From Saccharospirillum sp035704555 (GTDB lineage Bacteria; Pseudomonadota; Gammaproteobacteria; Pseudomonadales; Natronospirillaceae): a stretch of DNA of 19,720 bases. The stretch is taken from the NCBI GenBank assembly GCA_035704555.1, contig DASSWT010000100.1, positions 1 through 19,720 on the forward strand. The letters run 5' to 3'. Numbering within the stretch: the stretch's first letter is position 1; every line of letters begins with the position of its first letter. This document shows positions 7,316-14,615 of this stretch, in pieces. Below the pieces are notes generated by a model. It was not told where the DNA came from. It ran no database searches and saw only the letters and a program-made list of their open reading frames with translations. Both the position numbers and the translations under genes were made by a program.

Positions 7316-8410
7316 ATGACTGAACACACCACTCAAGGCTCTCAGCCACCCAACCAGCAGGCCGACCATGAACGGGTTACCGAGTCGGTGGGTGGCTCCA
7401 TAGCGATGCGCAGCGACGAGGTGCTGGACTGGCCGCGCCGCATCCACCGTTTCTTCCACGCCAACCCAACCGCAGCACCTGCCATCGTGCTGGTTGCGGC
7501 GGTGCTGGCGTTTTCCCTGATCGCCGGTGAGCGTTTTCTAACACCCTTTAACCTGTCGCTGGTACTTCAGCAGGTCACCATCATCGGTGCCCTGGGCGTC
7601 GGCCAGACGCTGATCATCATGACCATGGGCATCGACCTGAGTGTCGGCGCCATCATGGTATTGTCGAGCGTGGTCATGGGCCGGCTGGCGGTGGATTTCG
7701 GGTTGCCACCTTCCATGGCGTTGCTACTGGGCCTGGTTTGCGGCGCGGCCTGCGGGGCCATCAACGGCACCCTGGTCACCAAGATCAAGCTACCGCCCTT
7801 TATCGTGACGCTGGGCACCTGGAACATCTTTTTCTCACTGAACCTCTGGTACTCAAAAAGCCAGACCATTCGCTCGCAAGACATCGAAGCGATAGCACCG
7901 TTGCTGCAGTGGGCCGGTAACTCCTTCTCACTGTTCGGGGCGCGCATTACCTTTGGCTCGCTGATGATGATCGCTCTGGTCGGATTGGTCGGGTACGCCC
8001 TGAACTGGACGGCCTGGGGCCGCCATGTCTATGCCACCGGTGATGACAAAGACGCCGCCGAACTGGCCGGTATTCGTACCCAGCGCGTGCTGATGTCTGT
8101 CTATATCGTTGCCGGTGTTATCTGTGGCCTGGCCGCCTGGCTAATGATCGGCCGCATCGGTTCGGTCAGCCCCCAGGTCGGCACCATGTCGAACCTCGAC
8201 AGCATTACCGCAGTGGTGATCGGGGGTACCTCCCTGTTTGGCGGGCGTGGTTCCATCGTCGGTACCTTAATCGGCGCATTGGTGGTGGGTATTTTCCGCA
8301 ACGGTCTGGCACTGGCCGGGGTCGACGTGCTCTGGCAGGAATTCACCGTCGGCCTGCTGATTCTGGTGGCCGTGGGCATCGATCAATGGATACGGAGGGC
8401 TTCAGCATGA
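7316..8410 (+). CDS. frcC: Sugar ABC transporter permease, FrcC-like
   Basis: Inner-membrane permease (364 residues) of the ribose/fructose type (BPD_transp_2). A hydrophilic N-terminal stretch of about 50 residues precedes the membrane segments. Family hallmarks are GQTLIIMTMGIDLSVGAIM in the first half, ATGDDKDAAELAGIRTQRV (the loop thought to contact the ATPase) and VIGGTSLFGGRGSIVGTLIGA near the end. The start at 7316 follows GGGAGGCGTT; the frame is open back to 7268 without a better site. The stop overlaps the ATPase start (ATGA), so the two are translationally coupled. Resemblance to FrcC is close in these motifs, but specificity in this class depends on the binding protein. Confidence 0.9.
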   Translation: MTEHTTQGSQPPNQQADHERVTESVGGSIAMRSDEVLDWPRRIHRFFHANPTAAPAIVLVAAVLAFSLIAGERFLTPFNLSLVLQQVTIIGALGVGQTLIIMTMGIDLSVGAIMVLSSVVMGRLAVDFGLPPSMALLLGLVCGAACGAINGTLVTKIKLPPFIVTLGTWNIFFSLNLWYSKSQTIRSQDIEAIAPLLQWAGNSFSLFGARITFGSLMMIALVGLVGYALNWTAWGRHVYATGDDKDAAELAGIRTQRVLMSVYIVAGVICGLAAWLMIGRIGSVSPQVGTMSNLDSITAVVIGGTSLFGGRGSIVGTLIGALVVGIFRNGLALAGVDVLWQEFTVGLLILVAVGIDQWIRRASA

Positions 8411-9180
8411 GTCAGCAAACCCCGGTTTTACAGGCCAAGGGCCTGGTCAAACGCTTCGGTCGGGTGACCGCACTCGATGGCGCCGACTTCGAACTCTACC
8501 CCGGCGAAGTGCTGGCGGTGATCGGCGATAACGGCGCGGGCAAGTCGTCGCTGATCAAGGCGCTCTCCGGTGCCCTGGTGCCGGATGCCGGTGAAATCCG
8601 CATGAATGGCGAGATCGTTCAGTTCAAGAACCCGATGCACGCGCGCAGCCTGGGCATTGAGACCGTCTACCAGACCCTGGCGGTATCGCCGGCGCTGGGC
8701 ATTGCCGATAACCTCTTTCTCGGCCGCGAGCTGCGCAAACCGGGCATACTGGGCTCGGTGTTCCGCATGCTCGATAAAGCCGAGATGCGCCGCCAAGCTA
8801 CTGAACAACTGACCCAACTCGGCCTGCTTACCATCCAGAACATCAATCAGGCCGTGGAAACCCTGTCGGGCGGGCAGCGTCAGGGTGTGGCGGTGGCACG
8901 ATCGGCCGCCTTTGGCAGCCAGGTGGTGATTCTCGATGAACCGACGGCCGCTCTGGGTGTGAAAGAATCGCGCCGGGTGTTGAACCTGATTCGCGATGTG
9001 CGCGATCGGGGTTTGCCTGTGGTGCTGATCAGCCATAACATGCCGCATGTATTCGAAGTGGCCGACCGCATTCACATTCACCGCCTGGGCAAGCGCGCCG
9101 CCCTGATCAAGCCGGATACCCACAGCATGTCGGACGCGGTGGCGATCATGACCGGTGCGGTAGAGGTCGATGCCGCCTGA
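8407..9180 (+). CDS. frcA: Sugar ABC transporter ATP-binding protein, FrcA-like
   Basis: Cytoplasmic ATPase that powers the importer. In 257 residues it has a single nucleotide-binding domain with every motif intact: Walker A GDNGAGKSS (40-48), Q-loop Q89, signature LSGGQ (153-157), Walker B VVILDEPTA (173-181) and switch H210 in LISHNM. One domain is the FrcA arrangement; ribose-type RbsA proteins have two and are about twice as long. It should therefore act as a homodimer on a permease homodimer. The start at 8407 follows GGAGGG and overlaps the permease stop by 4 bp. An in-frame ATG at 8386 lies inside the permease gene. The second binding protein follows after 35 bp. Confidence 0.92.
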   Translation: MSQQTPVLQAKGLVKRFGRVTALDGADFELYPGEVLAVIGDNGAGKSSLIKALSGALVPDAGEIRMNGEIVQFKNPMHARSLGIETVYQTLAVSPALGIADNLFLGRELRKPGILGSVFRMLDKAEMRRQATEQLTQLGLLTIQNINQAVETLSGGQRQGVAVARSAAFGSQVVILDEPTAALGVKESRRVLNLIRDVRDRGLPVVLISHNMPHVFEVADRIHIHRLGKRAALIKPDTHSMSDAVAIMTGAVEVDAA

Positions 9181-9215
9181 GGGCGGCTTAATGATCCGAC
9201 ACGAGGAATCGCTAG

Positions 9216-10142
9216 ATGAAACGCACGCTGGTCACGGTGCTGTGCCTGGGCAGTCTTTGGCTGGCGGGTCAGTCGGTCGTCAGGGCCGATACCGATACCC
9301 TCCGGGTGGGCGTCAGCCTGGCGGATCTGGGCAACCCGTTTTTCTATGCTCTGGCGCAACACCTGCAAGATGCCGCCAACGACCAGTCGTCGCAGCCGGT
9401 AGACATGACGGTCGTCTCCAGCGCCTACGACCTGCAACGGCAACAAGCGCAGATTCGGCGTTTCATCGACGACCGGGTGGACATCATTCTGCTTTCGGCG
9501 GCCGATTCCGTCGGCATTGAACCTTCAATCCATCAGGCACGTCAGGCGGGCATCACTGTAACTGCGGTTGATATCGACGCCCAGGGTGCCGACCTCAGCG
9601 TCACCACCGATAACGTTCAGGCCGGTATGGTGGCCTGCCGCTATCTGGCTGAGCGTATGGGCGGAGCAGGAGACCTGGGAGTTATTAACGGCGCCAGCGT
9701 CTCGTCGGTGACCGACAGAGTCGCCGGCTGCCGGGCGGCTCTGCAGGAATATCCCGAGATCAGGCTGGTCAGCGACCGCTTCAATGCCGGCGGCACCTTC
9801 GGTGGCGGGTTGGAAGCAATGACCTTTCTGCTAAGCCAGCACCCCAGCATCAACGGCGTCTTCGCCATCAACGACCCAAGCGCTTTGGGGGCGGCGGAGG
9901 CAGCAACGATGGCGGGCCGGGAGGATGTGCTGATTACTTCTGTCGACGGCTCCGATGAAGTGCTGGCGGCTATGGCGGCCAATCACCCGAACCTGATCGG
10001 CACTGCCGCCCAGTCACCCGAAGAAATGGCCCGGCGTGCCATCGAAATGAGCCTGAAACACAGGGAGAATCGTCTGCAAAGCCCGCGCAGCATCCGGATT
10101 CCAACGCACATGATCACGCGGGATACATTGGCCGCACCCTAA
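9216..10142 (+). CDS. Second sugar-type periplasmic binding protein of the operon
   Basis: A 308-residue type I periplasmic binding protein (Peripla_BP_4-like) of the ribose/LacI superfamily. A signal peptide spans residues 1-24 with cleavage after VRA. Motifs follow the family: LRVGVSLADLGNPFFYALAQ, DIILLSAADSVGIEPSI, VTAVDIDAQGADLSVTTDN and FAINDPSALGAAEA, then ITSVDGS. It differs clearly from the first binding protein of the operon, being shorter, with different ligand-loop residues and two cysteines (near VACRYL and VAGCRA) that could form a disulfide. The start has GAGGAA upstream, and it lies 35 bp after the ATPase gene, so it should be co-transcribed. It may widen the importer's range or act as a sensor. 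In FrcBCAK operons this place is held by a kinase gene, absent here. Confidence 0.85.
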   Translation: MKRTLVTVLCLGSLWLAGQSVVRADTDTLRVGVSLADLGNPFFYALAQHLQDAANDQSSQPVDMTVVSSAYDLQRQQAQIRRFIDDRVDIILLSAADSVGIEPSIHQARQAGITVTAVDIDAQGADLSVTTDNVQAGMVACRYLAERMGGAGDLGVINGASVSSVTDRVAGCRAALQEYPEIRLVSDRFNAGGTFGGGLEAMTFLLSQHPSINGVFAINDPSALGAAEAATMAGREDVLITSVDGSDEVLAAMAANHPNLIGTAAQSPEEMARRAIEMSLKHRENRLQSPRSIRIPTHMITRDTLAAP

Positions 10143-10153
10143 GTCCGCTCACT

Positions 10154-10195
10154 CCTGGCAAGTTCGGCCTGGCAAGTTCAGCCTGGAAAGTTCAG
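10154..10195. repeat. Three tandem 14-bp repeats
   Basis: Units start at 10154, 10168 and 10182. Unit 2 is CCTGGCAAGTTCAG; the others differ from it by one base each. The array lies between two convergent genes, and its third unit contains the stop codon of the minus-strand gene. No function is evident; slipped-strand duplication is the simple explanation. Confidence 0.8.
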
Positions 10196-10734
10196 CGCTG
10201 CCGCTGTTCCCAGGCGAGCTTCACGGTTTCGAGCTGATCGTTATCCTGCAGCAGGGAGAAGAAAGACTGATTGGGCATCTCCAGTTCGCCGAAGTGCGCC
10301 CGGTCCCAGTCGACCCAGGTCAGGCCTTTGCTGATCTGGTGCGCATGGTGCACGCCTTCCTCGAAACTGTAGCTGGTCATGCCGTCCTGGGTGACTTGGG
10401 TAATGCCACGTACTTCCAGCCGGCCCAGCGTTAACTGGTTGCCCGACTCCATGACCACGACAAAATCACCGGCGCGCATTTGCAGCAGCGACCACAGCAA
10501 GGTGGGCACACCGCTCAATGCACTGGCGGATTCGGTCCAGCGCTTGTCTCGCGAGTAAGCAAGGTTGCCACGCACCTGCACCAGAGTTTTAAACTGGCGT
10601 TCCCAGCCGGGTTTGTCTTTCAGGTATTTTTCCAGTGAACCGATCTCGGCCCAGCCGAGAGCAACGCACTGGCGTCGTTTCAGTTCTTCGTAACTGCAAT
10701 GCACGCTGGACGTGATTAACCACCAGAGATTCAT
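10192..10734 (-). CDS. Small protein with a PUA/EVE-like (Mrr N-terminal-like) domain, function unknown
   Basis: A 180-residue soluble protein. VALGWAEIG (24-32), MRAGDFVVV (86-94), then LGRLEVRGI and HHAHQISKGLTWVDW (129-143) match, from memory, the pattern of PUA/EVE-like domains at the N-terminus of Mrr-type restriction enzymes and related proteins. In those, an IGW motif, a GD before a strand and a final V.W are typical. Here the domain stands alone with no nuclease part, so a nucleic-acid-binding or modified-base-reading role is only a suggestion. The frame opens at 10830, but the domain begins at the ATG at 10734. No strong ribosome site is visible for either. It is convergent with the sugar operon, and a MITE-like element lies about 100 bp upstream of its start. 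No restriction or modification gene is near. Confidence 0.6.
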   Translation of the reverse strand: MNLWWLITSSVHCSYEELKRRQCVALGWAEIGSLEKYLKDKPGWERQFKTLVQVRGNLAYSRDKRWTESASALSGVPTLLWSLLQMRAGDFVVVMESGNQLTLGRLEVRGITQVTQDGMTSYSFEEGVHHAHQISKGLTWVDWDRAHFGELEMPNQSFFSLLQDNDQLETVKLAWEQRQR

Positions 10735-10833
10735 AGGGGTGATCCATAGGTTGTTTTTATTGTTGCCAGGCAAAAACGTTACAACCTGTCTGGCTAGGGT
10801 GACCATGCACCGATCTGCGATTCGATGCAATAA

Positions 10834-11118
10834 CTAGGGAGCCTCTGAACAACTCCCCCAGGGCTCTGCGCGAGCTAAAACGTTTTGCCCAAGTGGGCGG
10901 CACTCCGACGCACTTCGCAGCGCAATGGCCGTAGCCCTTGTCAAGAAGTGCAACGCCGGGGCAGGACGTTTTAGCCGCGCCCTCCGGGGCTTTCCGAGGA
11001 ACGCTGCCACCGCGTTGGACTCATTTGAAAGGTCTAGACATTCCTGCATGAGTCCGCCTTGTGGCAACGTCCCTCGGATAAGCCAGAGCCCCGGGGGAGT
11101 TGTTCAGAGGCTCCCTAG
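10834..11118. mobile_element. 285-bp MITE-like element with 35-bp terminal inverted repeats
   Basis: The ends are inverted repeats: 10834-10859 matches 11093-11118 perfectly over 26 bp, and 35 bp match with one mismatch (10834-10868 / 11084-11118). Both ends carry CTAG, which fits insertion into a CTAG or TA target with its duplication. Inside are two imperfect hairpins. One joins GCTAAAACGT (10874-10883) with ACGTTTTAGC (10966-10975) and GCACTTC (10910-10916) with GAAGTGC (10945-10951). The other joins 10994-11010 with 11061-11077 (15 of 17) and GGACTCAT (11017-11024) with ATGAGTCC (11048-11055). No plausible gene is inside, so any movement would need a transposase elsewhere. The terminus GGGAGCCTCTGAACAACTCC suggests a DDE family such as IS5 or IS630, unproven. 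Confidence 0.75.
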
Positions 11119-11142
11119 CTTAAAAGTCTGTGGTACAGATGC

Positions 11143-11165
11143 AAAAACGCCCGGCTAACCGGGCG
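11143..11165 (-). terminator. Intrinsic terminator of the HU-like gene
   Basis: On the minus strand CGCCCGG-TTAG-CCGGGCG forms a 7-bp GC stem (11148-11165) followed by five T residues (11143-11147). It lies 30 bp after the stop codon of the HU-like gene. Confidence 0.85.
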
Positions 11166-11195
11166 CTGAGTCAAAGCCTTGGCGCGGAAACCGCC

Positions 11196-11528
11196 TCAGG
11201 CGTTGGTCATGTCTTTCAGCTTTTTCAGCGGGCGGACTTTGACCGCAGTGCTGGCTGGCTTGGCTGCAATCATGATCTCTTCGCCAGTGAAGGGGTTTAC
11301 ACCGGGGCGTGCTTTGCGCGCTGGTTTTTTGACCGACTGAATCTTCATCAGGCCGGGCAGTACGAATTCGCCGCAGGCGCGTTTTTTCAGGTGGCGTTCC
11401 ATCAGATCCGCCAGCTCGTCCAGAACGGCCTGAACGTCTTTCTTGGTCAGTTCTGTGTTTTCGGCAATCTCGGTGACGATCTGAGTCTTGGTGTAACGTT
11501 CTTTAATGGCAGTGGCTTTCTTAACCAT
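11196..11528 (-). CDS. HU-family DNA-binding protein
   Basis: A 110-residue nucleoid-associated protein of the HU/IHF fold that binds and bends DNA as a dimer. An N-terminal basic lead (MVKKATAIKERYTKTQ) is followed by the helical dimer body (VTEIAENTELTKKDVQAVLDELADLMERHL), the strands FVLPGLMKI, and the DNA-wrapping arm with GVNPFTGEEI (76-85). The C-terminal basic tail (VRPLKKLKDM) makes it longer than the ~90 residues of E. coli HU, so it is a divergent paralogue and not necessarily the main HU. The open frame extends to 11897, but the homologous part starts at 11528, where AGGA stands upstream. It has its own terminator and a promoter-like pair upstream, so it is probably a single-gene unit. 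Confidence 0.92.
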   Translation of the reverse strand: MVKKATAIKERYTKTQIVTEIAENTELTKKDVQAVLDELADLMERHLKKRACGEFVLPGLMKIQSVKKPARKARPGVNPFTGEEIMIAAKPASTAVKVRPLKKLKDMTNA

Positions 11529-11543
11529 GAATGCATCCTGATT

Positions 11544-11571
11544 GTTATCGAAAAAGATGATGAATGGACAA
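11544..11571 (-). promoter_or_regulatory. Possible promoter of the HU-like gene
   Basis: On the minus strand TTGTCC (11566-11571) and GATAAC (11544-11549) are 16 bp apart, each matching the sigma-70 consensus at 4 of 6 positions, with the -10 about 16 bp before the start codon. The leader would be very short, which weakens the call. Confidence 0.3.
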
Positions 11572-12193
11572 ATGTCGTAGGAGCTGAAGCCCCTGGGGAG
11601 CTGAGGCTCACCGAGCCCTTGGCTGCTGCAAGACTTTAGCGCATTGCAGGGGCCTTGAATATGGTGGGCAGGGCAGTTTTTGTCGGTTTTTTGCCTGTTA
11701 ATCGTATTTCGGGTGTGAAAACAGGCTTCTGATTTGGCAAGGGGTGGGTTGTTGGCCAACCCGGAAACGATGTGAACGGTCCATCCCGGCTTGCGTGAAG
11801 CCGACCGCGACCGGTCGTCGGGACCGGGTTGGCCATGCCCCGACTGTCGGCGAGCAGCGCGGTTCTGTCCAGATTTTTCTGGCGCCGGGGCCTGCAACTT
11901 TAGTCGAATTGTTGACGGCCCGGCGCTCGCAGCGGAACGCTGAGTTACATACCCGGACTGTTTTCCGGTTTAATCACTGGTATTCTTGAAAACGCTTTCC
12001 AGATTGGTAATGACCGGGAAGCAGGGAAGTCTGTACGGCCCGGCTCCGGTGTCTAACCGGTTGGTCCGGCCCGGCCCGGCCCGAATGGTGTGCCCAAATG
12101 GTGTTTTCACCTGTCGATGGAGTATTGAAACACAATGTGTGCAGTGTTAACCCAACCGCTTGCCGCTGGGTTTGTTAAAGAGCCTGGCTGTCT
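11572..12193. other. Long intergenic stretch without a supported gene
   Basis: With the HU promoter region this makes a 665-bp gap between the divergent HU-like and HD-GYP genes. I see no protein with family features here; the short frames (for example 11744-11989) have atypical composition. It holds small hairpins (GGGTTG/CAACCC at 11746-11762; CGGCTT/AAGCCG near 11790-11806; the palindrome CGACCGGTCG near 11808) and a short CGGCC-rich run at 12067-12082. I recognise no riboswitch or tRNA. Promoters for the HD-GYP gene must lie here but are not clear. Confidence 0.5.
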
Positions 12194-13513
12194 ATGAAAC
12201 GGCCATCGAATCCCAACCATGAGGATTCCGAACCTTTGTGGGAACATCAGGCGAAGATACACCCGGCTGAATTACTGGTTGGGCACTTTGTGGCGCGTAT
12301 GGATCGGGAGTGGAGCGAGTCTCCGTTTCTGATGCAGGGTGTGATGATTGAAACCCCAGAACAGAAAGAATGGTTCGAGCGCCACTGCGCCTGGGTGGTG
12401 GTTGACCTGAAACGCAGCCTGCGCAAAATTCTCGCGCCGCGCCGGCCACCGGCGATCAGCCCTGGCAAACCCCTGACTGCCTCGTTAAACGTGACCGCCG
12501 CAGCCAGTAACGCCCGCCACCCGATCAACCGGTTGCGTCACACCCGGGTTACCCAGGGGGCGATGAAAGCCGCCCTGCACGGTTATGTCGGGCTCGACCA
12601 GCAAGCACGGCGGCTGATCCACACCATCACCAGAGGCGGCCCACTCGATCTGACCGCGGCCAAAGGGGCGGTCGCGGCCTTGGCGGTCACACTCGACAAC
12701 AACCTGTCTGCCCTGGTCTGGCTGACGCGCATTAAACAGCAGGATAATTACACCGCCCAGCACTGCATTAACGTGGCAATTCTGGCGATGGGCCTGGCAC
12801 GGGCGCTGGAATGGGAAGACAAAGACGTAGAACACGCCGGTCTGGCAGGCCTGCTGCACGACCTCGGCAAAATGAAAGTCGACCACGAAATTCTGAACAA
12901 ACCCGGCCGGCTGACACCGGAAGAATTCGACCACCTGAAACGCCATTCCCAACTCGGGTACGACCTGCTCAAAACCGACAAGGATGTACCGCCCGAGGTT
13001 GCCCGGGCGGTGCTCGAACACCACGAACGCCCGGACGGACGCGGTTACCCCGACGGCAAGAAAGAAGGCGAATACAGCGCCATGGCAGCGCTGGTGGCGG
13101 TCGTCGATGCCTACGATGCGATCACCTCACACCGGGTTTACGATGCCGCCCGCTCGCATCACGAAGCGCTGAGCATTCTCTGGCAACAGCGCGAAACCCA
13201 GTTTGAAGGCAACATCGTCGAGGCGTTTATTCAGTTTATGGGCTGGGTCACCCCGGGCACCCTGGTCCGCATGACCGACGACTCCATCGCTGTGGTCCTA
13301 CAGGCCCGGATGGGTCAGCGGTTGTTGCCGGTGGTGCAAGTACTCGTCGCCAACGACACCGGCTATGAGCTCGGGCCACGCCTTGACCTCGCCAAACTGA
13401 CACCCGAAGAAAACCAAGTACCGCTGCGCATTTCCAAGGTATTGCCGGATGGCGCCGAAGGCGTCGATTTGCAGAGTCTTTCGTTGAGTATGTTGGCGGC
13501 GCAACCAGGTTAA
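12194..13513 (+). CDS. DUF3391-HD-GYP domain protein (probable cyclic-di-GMP phosphodiesterase)
   Basis: Cytoplasmic protein of 439 residues. Residues ~20-150 form the DUF3391 N-terminal region, with the characteristic LLVGHFVARMDREWSESPF and a WVVVDL segment. Residues ~160-350 are the HD-GYP domain, with H190, H222-D223 and K226 (HDLGK), H251, H276-H277 and the signature RPDGRGYP ending in GYP at 284-286, then D305 in VVDAYDA. All metal ligands expected of an active enzyme are present, so hydrolysis of c-di-GMP to pGpG or GMP is likely. The usual TSDRPY after the last ligand is TSHRVY here, a small deviation. Residues ~350-439 are a C-terminal tail common in this class. There is no membrane segment or receiver domain. 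The start at 12194 has only a weak ribosome site. It stands alone between two minus-strand genes. Confidence 0.92.
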   Translation: MKRPSNPNHEDSEPLWEHQAKIHPAELLVGHFVARMDREWSESPFLMQGVMIETPEQKEWFERHCAWVVVDLKRSLRKILAPRRPPAISPGKPLTASLNVTAAASNARHPINRLRHTRVTQGAMKAALHGYVGLDQQARRLIHTITRGGPLDLTAAKGAVAALAVTLDNNLSALVWLTRIKQQDNYTAQHCINVAILAMGLARALEWEDKDVEHAGLAGLLHDLGKMKVDHEILNKPGRLTPEEFDHLKRHSQLGYDLLKTDKDVPPEVARAVLEHHERPDGRGYPDGKKEGEYSAMAALVAVVDAYDAITSHRVYDAARSHHEALSILWQQRETQFEGNIVEAFIQFMGWVTPGTLVRMTDDSIAVVLQARMGQRLLPVVQVLVANDTGYELGPRLDLAKLTPEENQVPLRISKVLPDGAEGVDLQSLSLSMLAAQPG

Positions 13514-13532
13514 ATACCAACCTATGGCGCGG

Positions 13533-13859
13533 CTAGTGAAGCACCTTGTCTTCAACGTACGGTTGCCAGTGCACCGATTCCAAACGCCGCCCCTGCAGAA
13601 TCACCCAGCCGAGAAACCGGCGGTCTCCCACGGTACTGAATTCGAACTGATACATGCGCTGAAAGGCGATGATGGTATCCGGTGACCGGGCGAGGCGCAT
13701 GCGGCGCAGGTAAATGCTGTCGTCGAGCATTTGCACGCCTTCTTTTTTGGCCGCGCGGCGGGCGTGGTACAGCGCGATCTGGCGTAGGCCGAGGTGGTGC
13801 CAGATCCAGGCGCCGGCGATGACCACAAACAACAGGATCAATAGGGATTTGCCGTCCAC
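13533..13859 (-). CDS. DUF3301 family small membrane-anchored protein
   Basis: A 108-residue protein with one N-terminal membrane helix (SLLILLFVVIAGAWIW, residues 5-20), then a basic helix (QIALYHARRAAKKEG) and a soluble domain rich in Arg and aromatics. The pattern LLDDSIYLRRMRLAR followed by YQFEFSTVGDRRFLGWVIL and a final PY is that of DUF3301, a gammaproteobacterial family of about 100 residues with unknown function. The start is GTG at 13859, preceded by AAAGAGA; no in-frame ATG gives a better product. It is convergent with the HD-GYP gene and lies upstream of nothing else on its strand. Orientation suggests N-terminus out and soluble domain in the cytoplasm, by the positive-inside rule. 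Confidence 0.85.
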   Translation of the reverse strand: MDGKSLLILLFVVIAGAWIWHHLGLRQIALYHARRAAKKEGVQMLDDSIYLRRMRLARSPDTIIAFQRMYQFEFSTVGDRRFLGWVILQGRRLESVHWQPYVEDKVLH

Positions 13860-13928
13860 TGGGGTCTCTTTAAATGAGGATGTGTTAGTCAGTATACGGC
13901 ATCGTCAAGGGTGTTGCTCAGTCGCCGT

Positions 13929-14615
13929 TTATCCGTTCAGGTGCCGGTAGCGACGTTCGGGCCGACCGACTGTGCCGTAATTGACCTCGGCGCTGAGTTC
14001 GCCGGTGCTGACCATGAATTCCAGGTAACGCCGTGCCGTGGTACGCGAGGCCCCGATGTGCTGGCCGACGGCATCGGCGCTCCAGTCTCCGGTTTCCACG
14101 ACCTGGCGAATCTTGTCCAGCGTTAGGGCATCGATGCCCTTGGGTAACCGCACCGGTTCATCGGCGGCGGTGTCGGCGTGGCCACGGGGCAGCAATAAAT
14201 CGACTTCCTTTTGCGCGACATTGTGCAGGCTGTCGAGCGTATCCAGATGGGCGCGGAAATTATTCAACGCTTCTTCCAGGCGTTCGTAGACCAGGGGTTT
14301 GAGAATGTAATCGAACACGCCGCCGTGCAGCGCACTGCGTACCGCGTTTACCTCGCGCGCGGCGGTGATCAGAATAATATCGGTGTGGCTGTTGCCGGCG
14401 CGCAGTTCGCGCAGTAGCTCCAAGCCACTGCCGTCGGGGAAGTGCACATCAAGCAATACCAGGTCCGGGCTGAGCACGTCGATCTGGTCGCGTGCATCGG
14501 CCAGGGTGTGGGCAATACCGACCAGTTCAATGGCGGGCATGCGTTCGATAAACCGGCGTTGAATCTCCGCGACCTGGCGGTCGTCTTCGGCAACTAACAG
14601 TCTGAGTGTTCTCAT
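13929..14615 (-). CDS. CitB/DcuR-type response regulator
   Basis: DNA-binding response regulator, 228 residues. The receiver domain (1-~122) has the acidic pair E10-D11, phospho-acceptor D56 in LLDVHFPDGSG, T84 in ILITAA and K106 in ILKPL, so it should be phosphorylated normally. The C-terminal part (~150-228) is the helix-turn-helix of the CitB/DcuR/DctR class (SADAVGQHIGASRTTARRYLEFM, then GRPERRYR), not OmpR- or NtrC-like. It lacks an AAA+ domain, so it does not act as a sigma-54 activator. It overlaps the kinase gene by 4 bp and is transcribed away from tctCBA, which it probably activates. TctD of classical Tct systems is OmpR-like, so this is a different pairing. Confidence 0.92.
   Translation of the reverse strand: MRTLRLLVAEDDRQVAEIQRRFIERMPAIELVGIAHTLADARDQIDVLSPDLVLLDVHFPDGSGLELLRELRAGNSHTDIILITAAREVNAVRSALHGGVFDYILKPLVYERLEEALNNFRAHLDTLDSLHNVAQKEVDLLLPRGHADTAADEPVRLPKGIDALTLDKIRQVVETGDWSADAVGQHIGASRTTARRYLEFMVSTGELSAEVNYGTVGRPERRYRHLNG

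Noticed and set aside
10834..11158. Two 77-residue open frames inside or overlapping the MITE-like element
   Set aside because: They run through the inverted repeats, have no family features and no ribosome sites.
11529..11897. N-terminal extension of the HU-like protein to 233 residues
   Set aside because: The extension has no HU similarity and low-quality composition; a ribosome site and the family start coincide at 11528.
12067..12082. CGGCC-rich run as a functional tandem repeat
   Set aside because: Only about three short units, which can arise by chance in GC-rich DNA.
12108..12176. Terminator-like AACCCA/TGGGTT pair before the HD-GYP gene
   Set aside because: A 6-bp stem with a 12-base loop and no T-run; no gene ends upstream on that strand.
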